The notes under the pieces: generated by a model
What the model saw: the letters and a program-made list of their open reading frames with translations, nothing else
Database searches by the model: none
What the model was told of the DNA's origin: nothing
Program-made: the position numbers and the translations under genes
Shown here: in pieces, positions 20,534-25,151 of the stretch
Position numbering within the stretch: position 1 is the stretch's first letter
Layout: each line of letters starts with the position of its first letter
Virus record (IMG/VR): IMGVR_UViG_3300042555_001595
Span: 1-25,151 of that record
Direction: 5' to 3' (one strand)
From: a virus
Length of the DNA stretch: 25,151 bases

Positions 20534-21085
20534 ATGGAGTTGCAGCAAAGTACATCACCAGAGCAGCCGCCAACGCGCCGCCGCGCCACACGGGCGTCGT
20601 TCAAGCCCGGCCAGAGCGGCAACCCGGCTGGCCGGCCGAAGGGCGTGCCGAACCGCGTGCACCAGACGATCAGGGAGGCCATCGAGCTCGCCTGCAAGCC
20701 GGGGGCATGTCACCCCGAGGGGCTGGCCGGGTGGCTCGTAGACCGCGCCACAGGGGGCGTCGAAGACCGCAAGATCTTCGCCGGCCTTGTCGCCAAGGTA
20801 GTGCCGGCGCAGATCCACGCGACGGTTGACCAGGTGACGGTGCAGCTGCCGTGGCTGGCCGGTCGGAGCGTAGTCAGTACACAGCAGCGTACACAAGCCA
20901 AGGTGCTCGACGCGCAAGTCATTGAACTTGAAGGGGAATTGACACGAGACCTTCGGGTTGATGACCCGATGCGCGTGCTCGAGGTGCCCGAGGCTTCGCC
21001 ATCCGTCGCGCACGGGCCACACGTTGCGGCCGTGCAACTCCCTGCCGACCCCCCACCCCCCCCTCGAACGGCAGGCGGGGGGTAG
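20534..21085 (+). CDS. DUF5681-domain protein, candidate small terminase subunit
   Basis: ATG 20534 (a GTG at 20531 is in frame just before). 183 aa. The segment FKPGQSGNPAGRPKG (about residues 23-37) is the hallmark of DUF5681 proteins, which are usually encoded next to large terminases. It is followed by helices (VHQTIREAIELAC, DRKIFAGLVAKVVPAQIH) that could form a small-terminase-like DNA-binding and oligomerisation unit. The C-terminus is low-complexity, ending in a Pro/Gly run encoded by a C8 tract (21056-21063). Recognition of the packaging site is inferred from position. The ribosome site is weak. Confidence 0.75.
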   Translation: MELQQSTSPEQPPTRRRATRASFKPGQSGNPAGRPKGVPNRVHQTIREAIELACKPGACHPEGLAGWLVDRATGGVEDRKIFAGLVAKVVPAQIHATVDQVTVQLPWLAGRSVVSTQQRTQAKVLDAQVIELEGELTRDLRVDDPMRVLEVPEASPSVAHGPHVAAVQLPADPPPPPRTAGGG

Positions 21086-21145
21086 GTCGGAGTAAGGGTT
21101 CCCTTCCCCCCTCTCGCCAATACCGATTTCGAGGTGTTGAGATAA

Positions 21146-22522
21146 ATGCAACCGCCTGACGAGGACATCGCCGCTGCCGGGCCGATCACGATCAACACCT
21201 ACCGCCCGCGCGAGGTGTTCCTCGAGCTGCACAACCGCGCGACGCGCTGGGCGTGCGTGGTGGCGCACCGGCGTGCGGGCAAGACGGTGGCGATGTGTGC
21301 GGACCTGGTCATCAGCGCGCTCGAGTGCCCGCACCCGAAACCGCAGGTGGCTTACCTCGCGCCGTTCCGCGAGCAGGCGAAGAAGGTCGCCTGGCAGTAC
21401 CTCAAGGATCTGACGAAGCCGCTCTGGGCGAAGCCGCCGAACGAGAGCGAGCTCAAGATCACGATGCGCACGAGTCGGCCGGGCGACTACGCGACGATCT
21501 ACTGCGGCGGCAGTGACAATCCCGACTCGCTCCGCGGCCTCTATCTCGACGCGGTGGTGATGGACGAGGTCGGGCAGATGCGCCCGAGCACCTGGTACTC
21601 GGTCGTGCGCCCGGCGCTCTCGGACCGGCAGGGCAGTGCCATCTGGGCGGGCACGCCTGCCGGCAAGAACTTCTTCTGGCAGCTGCGCGAAGAGGCGCGG
21701 CTGAACCCCGGCACGCACCTGCTGCTGGAACTCCCTGCGAGCAAGACGGGCATCTTGCCGGAGGGCGAGCTTGCTGCTGCGCGCGCGCAGATGACCGAGG
21801 AGACCTTCGCGATCGAGTACGAGGTCAGCTTCGACGCTTCGGTGCCTGGTGCGTATTTCGCGAAACAGCTAGGCGAGGCGTATGAGCAAGGGCGGGTAGG
21901 GGATTTCCCGATCGACCCTGCGTTCCCGGTCGAGTTGGTGGCGGATCTGGGGTACACGGACTCGTGCTCGTGGTGGGGTTGGCAGACGGGGCCGGACGGG
22001 CACCGGGTGGTCGAGTTCTACGAGGCGGACGGTCAGGCCATCGGCCATTACATCGACTGGGTGAAGAGCCGGCCGTACAAGGTCGGCACGGTGTGGCTGC
22101 CGCACGATGCGCGGGCGAAGAGCCTGCAGACGGGCAAGTCCATCATCGAGCAGTTCCTGCACGCGGGCATCACGCCGCGGATCGTGCCCGAGCTCAGCCT
22201 GCAGGACGGCATCGAGGCGGCGCGTTTGACCATCCCGAAGTGCTACTTCGACGAGAAGGCGACCTATGCCGGCGTCGAGCACCTGCGGGCGTACATGCGC
22301 GAGTGGGACGAGCGGACGCAGACCTTCCGCAACCGCCCGAAGCACGACCAGCACAGCCACGCCTCGGACGCTTTTCGCTACCTCGCGCTTGCCGCGAGAC
22401 CCGTTTCTGGTAATTTGTCAAGTGGTGGTGCTAAAATCGCACCGCGTAGTGGCGAGCACTACGGGTTCACGTTGGATGACATCTGGGACTGCAGGCCGCG
22501 CCACAGCGGACGGGTGGGTTGA
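21146..22522 (+). CDS. terL: Terminase large subunit
   Basis: ATG 21146; 458 aa. The N-terminal ATPase has Walker A HRRAGKT (41-47), Walker B AVVMDEVG (Asp140, Glu141) and the coupling motif WAGTPAGKNFF (about 168-177). The C-terminal RNase H-like nuclease has an acidic triad candidate: Asp267 (VADLGYTDS), Asp321 (LPHDARAKS) and Asp408 (HASDAFRYLAL). It is the motor that cuts concatemeric phage DNA and pumps it through the portal. The stop overlaps the portal ATG (TGATG). Length is at the short end for this family but all domains are present. Headful versus cos packaging cannot be decided here. Confidence 0.95.
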   Translation: MQPPDEDIAAAGPITINTYRPREVFLELHNRATRWACVVAHRRAGKTVAMCADLVISALECPHPKPQVAYLAPFREQAKKVAWQYLKDLTKPLWAKPPNESELKITMRTSRPGDYATIYCGGSDNPDSLRGLYLDAVVMDEVGQMRPSTWYSVVRPALSDRQGSAIWAGTPAGKNFFWQLREEARLNPGTHLLLELPASKTGILPEGELAAARAQMTEETFAIEYEVSFDASVPGAYFAKQLGEAYEQGRVGDFPIDPAFPVELVADLGYTDSCSWWGWQTGPDGHRVVEFYEADGQAIGHYIDWVKSRPYKVGTVWLPHDARAKSLQTGKSIIEQFLHAGITPRIVPELSLQDGIEAARLTIPKCYFDEKATYAGVEHLRAYMREWDERTQTFRNRPKHDQHSHASDAFRYLALAARPVSGNLSSGGAKIAPRSGEHYGFTLDDIWDCRPRHSGRVG

Positions 22523-24708
22523 TGGAAAGCTCCGAGCGCATCGAGACCTCCAAGGACTTCGCCGACACGCCGGGCGGCATGGCGCGGCGTTGGAGCACTG
22601 AAATCGAGGCGGCGGTCAAGGAGCTGACCAAGTTCCACGAGGACGGCGACAAGATCGTCGAGCGGTACCTCGACAAGCGCGACGACTGGGGGCGCGAAGA
22701 GTCGCGCGTGAACCTCTTCTGGTCCACGGTGAAGGTTCTGCTCTCGATGCTCTACGCCCGGCCGCCGAAGGCCTCGGTGTCGCGCGCGTTCCAGGACTCG
22801 GATGACGACCAGGCGCGCGTGGCGGGGCAGATCCTGCAGCGCCTGCTGAACAAGTCCTTCGACGACAACATCTCGGCGTGGGACGCCGCGGTGCGGCAGG
22901 GCATCGAGGACTGGCTGGTGGTCGGCGCGGGTCAGGTGTGGCTGCGCTACGAGGTCGAGACCGCGCTCGAGGAGGTCCCGGCGCAGTTCGACCCGCTCTC
23001 GGGCGTCGAGATCGCCCCGGCGCAGACGGTCGAGCGCATCGTCGCCGAGGACGCGCCCTGCGACTACGTCTTCTGGAAGGATTTCCTCTACTCCCCGGCG
23101 CGCACATGGGGCGAGGTGCGCTGGGTGGCGCGGCGCGTGTACATGACGCGCGAGCAGCTCGAGGCGCGATTCGGCCCCGAGATCGCCAAGGTCGTGCCGA
23201 TGGTGCGCCGGCAGTCGAAGCAGGGCGAGCCGCAGGTCAAGAACGACCCGTGGGCGCGTGCCGAGGTCTTCGAGATCTGGTGCAAGGAGAACCGCAAGGT
23301 CTACTGGTTCGCCAAGGGGATGGACACTATCCTCGACTACAAGGACGACCCGCTCGGGCTCGAGAACTTCTTCCCCTGCCCGAAGCCCTTGGCGGCGAAC
23401 GTCACCTCGAGCAACTTCATCCCGCGCGCGGACTACATCTTCGCGCAGGACCAGTTCAAGGAACTCGACGAGATCAACACGCGCATCACCTGGCTCACGC
23501 GCGCGGCGAAGGTTGTCGGCGTCTACGACAAGAGCGCGGGCGATTCGGTCGGCCGCGTGCTCCTGCAGGCCGGCGAGAACCAGCTCATCCCGGTGGACAA
23601 CTGGGCGATGTTCGCCGAGGGCGGTGGCATCAAGGGCAAGATGGAGTTCGTGCCGATCGAGGCGGTGGTCAACTGCATCGACCGGCTGCGGCAGTATCGC
23701 GCCGACAAGACGCAGCAGATCTACGAGGTGCTCGGCATCTCGGACATCATGCGCGGCGCATCGCGCGCTTCGGAGACCGCGGCTGCGCAGCAGATCAAGG
23801 CGCAGTTCGGCTCGACGCGCATGCAGCTATCGCAGTTCTACATCGCCGAGTGGATCACGCACGCGCTGCGCATCAAGGCGGAGATCATCGCCAAGCACTG
23901 GCAGCCCGAGACCATCGTGCGCGCCTCGAACATCGAGCGCACGCCGGATGCGGCGGTCGCGATGGCGGCGATCGACCTCATCAAGAACACCGAGTTGGCC
24001 GAGTATCGCATCAGCGTCGAGGCCGACAGCATGGCGGCGATGGACTGGGCCGCCGAGCGAGACGCAGCAGTCCAGTTCATGCAGGGCTTGGGCGCGTTCA
24101 TCTCACAGGTCGCGCCGGTGGCGCAATCGACGCCCGGCGCCGGCCCGTTCCTGCTGCGTCTCATGCAATGGGCGGTCGCGAAGTTCCGCGTCTCGAGCGA
24201 GATCGAGGGCGTTCTCGACCAGGCGGTCGCGGCGATGCAGCAGCAGCTGCTGAATCCGCCTCCGCCGCCGCCGAACCCCGAGATTGAGAAGCTCAAGCTC
24301 GAGGCCGAGAAGATCAAGTCGAACGAGCGCATCGCCTCGCTCGAGGTGGCCTCAGACGAGAAGGTGGCCGCGCTCAAGGCGACGGTCGAGCTGCAGAAGG
24401 TCGAGATGCAGCAGCGGTTCGACTCGGTCGAGGAGAACTACAAGCAGATCTCGAACCTGCTCATGGCGCTGCCTGGCACCTCGCAGGTGATGGAGCTCGA
24501 GCAGATCAAGAACTTCGTCGCGCAGAGCAAGGCCGACACCGACTCGCAGATGGCGGCGGTGATGGCCGCGGTCAGCCGCAAGAAGAAGCGCATCCCAATC
24601 CGCGACCAGATGGGCGAGATCGTCGAGGTGCGCGAAGTGGACGACGACGAGCAGGGCGGCGTCCAGCCGATGCAGATTGGCCCGCCTGGGCCGCAGGCAA
24701 TCAACTGA
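22522..24708 (+). CDS. Portal protein (P22 gp1-like)
   Basis: ATG 22522 (a TTG three bases earlier is in frame but less likely); 728 aa, in the size range of the large podovirus portals. The N-terminal half is rich in typical portal helices (RVNLFWSTVKVLLSMLYARP, YADYIFAQDQFKELDEINTR-type elements). A segment YEVLGISDIMRGASRASETA around residues 405-425 fits the tunnel-loop/stem region of P22-like portals. The C-terminal third is a long coiled coil (EIEKLKLEAEKIKSNERIAS and onward), consistent with a barrel domain, and then an acidic tail. It forms the dodecameric ring for DNA passage, docks the terminase and later the tail. Gene order terL-portal supports the call. Confidence 0.9.
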   Translation: MESSERIETSKDFADTPGGMARRWSTEIEAAVKELTKFHEDGDKIVERYLDKRDDWGREESRVNLFWSTVKVLLSMLYARPPKASVSRAFQDSDDDQARVAGQILQRLLNKSFDDNISAWDAAVRQGIEDWLVVGAGQVWLRYEVETALEEVPAQFDPLSGVEIAPAQTVERIVAEDAPCDYVFWKDFLYSPARTWGEVRWVARRVYMTREQLEARFGPEIAKVVPMVRRQSKQGEPQVKNDPWARAEVFEIWCKENRKVYWFAKGMDTILDYKDDPLGLENFFPCPKPLAANVTSSNFIPRADYIFAQDQFKELDEINTRITWLTRAAKVVGVYDKSAGDSVGRVLLQAGENQLIPVDNWAMFAEGGGIKGKMEFVPIEAVVNCIDRLRQYRADKTQQIYEVLGISDIMRGASRASETAAAQQIKAQFGSTRMQLSQFYIAEWITHALRIKAEIIAKHWQPETIVRASNIERTPDAAVAMAAIDLIKNTELAEYRISVEADSMAAMDWAAERDAAVQFMQGLGAFISQVAPVAQSTPGAGPFLLRLMQWAVAKFRVSSEIEGVLDQAVAAMQQQLLNPPPPPPNPEIEKLKLEAEKIKSNERIASLEVASDEKVAALKATVELQKVEMQQRFDSVEENYKQISNLLMALPGTSQVMELEQIKNFVAQSKADTDSQMAAVMAAVSRKKKRIPIRDQMGEIVEVREVDDDEQGGVQPMQIGPPGPQAIN

Positions 24709-24716
24709 GGTAGAGC

Positions 24717-25115
24717 ATGGCGACGTACAACAAGTTCAACGCATGGGCCGATACGATGCCGGAAGGGGCAAACCTTGCCACCGACCAATTCACGCTAGCA
24801 TTGACCAACACCCTGCCGGTTGCGACCAACAGCGTGTTGGCCGACATCACGCAGATTTCTTATACCAACCTGTCCTCGCGCAATGTCTCGACGACCAGCT
24901 CCTCGCAGACGGGCGGCACTTACACGCTCGTCCTTGCGGATCTGGTGATGACGGCATCTGGCGCTGTCGGCCCGTTCCGCTATGTCGTGCTGTACGACGA
25001 CACCGTGGCGGGCGATCCGCTTGTCGGATGGTGGGACTACGGCTCGTCAATCACAATGGCGAACGCCGAAACCTTCACCGTGGACTTTACCGGCGCTGCC
25101 ATCACCCTGAGTTAA
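24717..25115 (+). CDS. Putative virion protein, 132 aa, beta-rich
   Basis: ATG 24717; its GAGG overlaps the portal TGA (24706-24710). The protein begins MATYNKFNAWADTMPEGANL and is rich in Thr/Ser/Ala with beta-strand patterns (GGTYTLVLADLVMTASGAVG, FRYVVLYDDTV, TFTVDFTGAAITLS). Similar small proteins lie next to portal or capsid genes in many phages and are taken to be head-decoration or head-completion proteins, without firm proof. The DNA is less GC-rich than in the portal gene. Confidence 0.75.
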   Translation: MATYNKFNAWADTMPEGANLATDQFTLALTNTLPVATNSVLADITQISYTNLSSRNVSTTSSSQTGGTYTLVLADLVMTASGAVGPFRYVVLYDDTVAGDPLVGWWDYGSSITMANAETFTVDFTGAAITLS

Positions 25116-25120
25116 AAACC

Positions 25121-25151
25121 ATGACCGACAACGTAATCCTGCCGGGTACTG
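25121..25151 (+). CDS. Start of a virion gene cut by the window end
   Basis: ATG 25121 opens a frame (MTDNVILPGT..) to the window end, five bases after the previous stop. The string VILPGT at the start is common in phage structural proteins located near the portal. Only ten codons are visible, so the assignment is tentative. Confidence 0.6.
   Translation, partial: MTDNVILPGT

Noticed and set aside
21056-21145. Programmed frameshift at the C8 tract near the end of the DUF5681 gene
   Set aside because: A shifted frame would run on for about 25 codons into the terminase start, but there is no conserved extension or known stimulator to support it; homopolymer runs are common in GC-rich DNA.

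Overview
The window is part of a temperate, short-tailed (podovirus-like) bacteriophage genome from a GC-rich Gram-negative host. The nested Rz/Rz1 spanin pair requires an outer membrane. The strong G/C preference at third codon positions and the initiator-tRNA-like attachment core fit a member of the Pseudomonadota, but the genus cannot be read from the sequence. No ordinary bacterial chromosomal gene is present.

Layout. (1) Positions 2-6785, plus strand: late structural genes. These are an N/Q-rich repeat protein ending in a short S74-type chaperone domain, three tightly packed genes that look like internal-virion or ejection proteins, and a tail fibre with four copies of a GIGTSSP box. (2) 6803-8244: lysis cassette with two small holin-like membrane proteins, a Cys/His endolysin, and Rz with Rz1 nested inside it. 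It is followed by a small HEWAH zincin (8241-8561) and a metallophosphoesterase (8555-9556). (3) 9558-9786: an attachment site (attP) made of a 45-bp 3' half of a CAT-anticodon, initiator-type tRNA between two identical 23-bp repeats. (4) 9785-14340, minus strand: integrase, excisionase, and a recombination module (PD-(D/E)XK protein, DUF3310, Cas4/RecB-like Fe-S nuclease, DUF669, Sak4-like RecA-fold ATPase, small helper). (5) 14422-15342: genetic switch, with a repressor (minus) divergent from a small Cro/YdaS-like HTH protein (plus). (6) 15364-17370, plus: primase-helicase fusion. (7) 17367-19990, minus: an unbroken chain of twelve small overlapping genes, several encoding membrane or Cys-rich proteins. 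(8) 19991-20334: the only gene-free stretch above 300 bp, holding iterated TGCTCT motifs and strong hairpins. (9) 20335 to the end, plus: a small membrane protein, a DUF5681 protein in the small-terminase position, large terminase, portal, a virion protein and the start of another gene.

Because attP lies inside the window with phage genes on both sides, the sequence represents the circular or free phage form (or a circularly permuted assembly), not an integrated prophage with its ends at attL and attR. The terminase-portal end would connect, outside the window, through capsid and tail genes back to the ejection genes at the left edge.

How it fits together. Repressor versus Cro-like protein sets lysis or lysogeny. 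Int and Xis act on attP. The Sak4/DUF669/Cas4-like set provides homologous recombination. The primase-helicase drives replication, possibly from the iteron region. The minus-strand small-gene chain is the likeliest place for uncharacterised host-interaction functions. Late genes package DNA, build the particle and lyse the cell.
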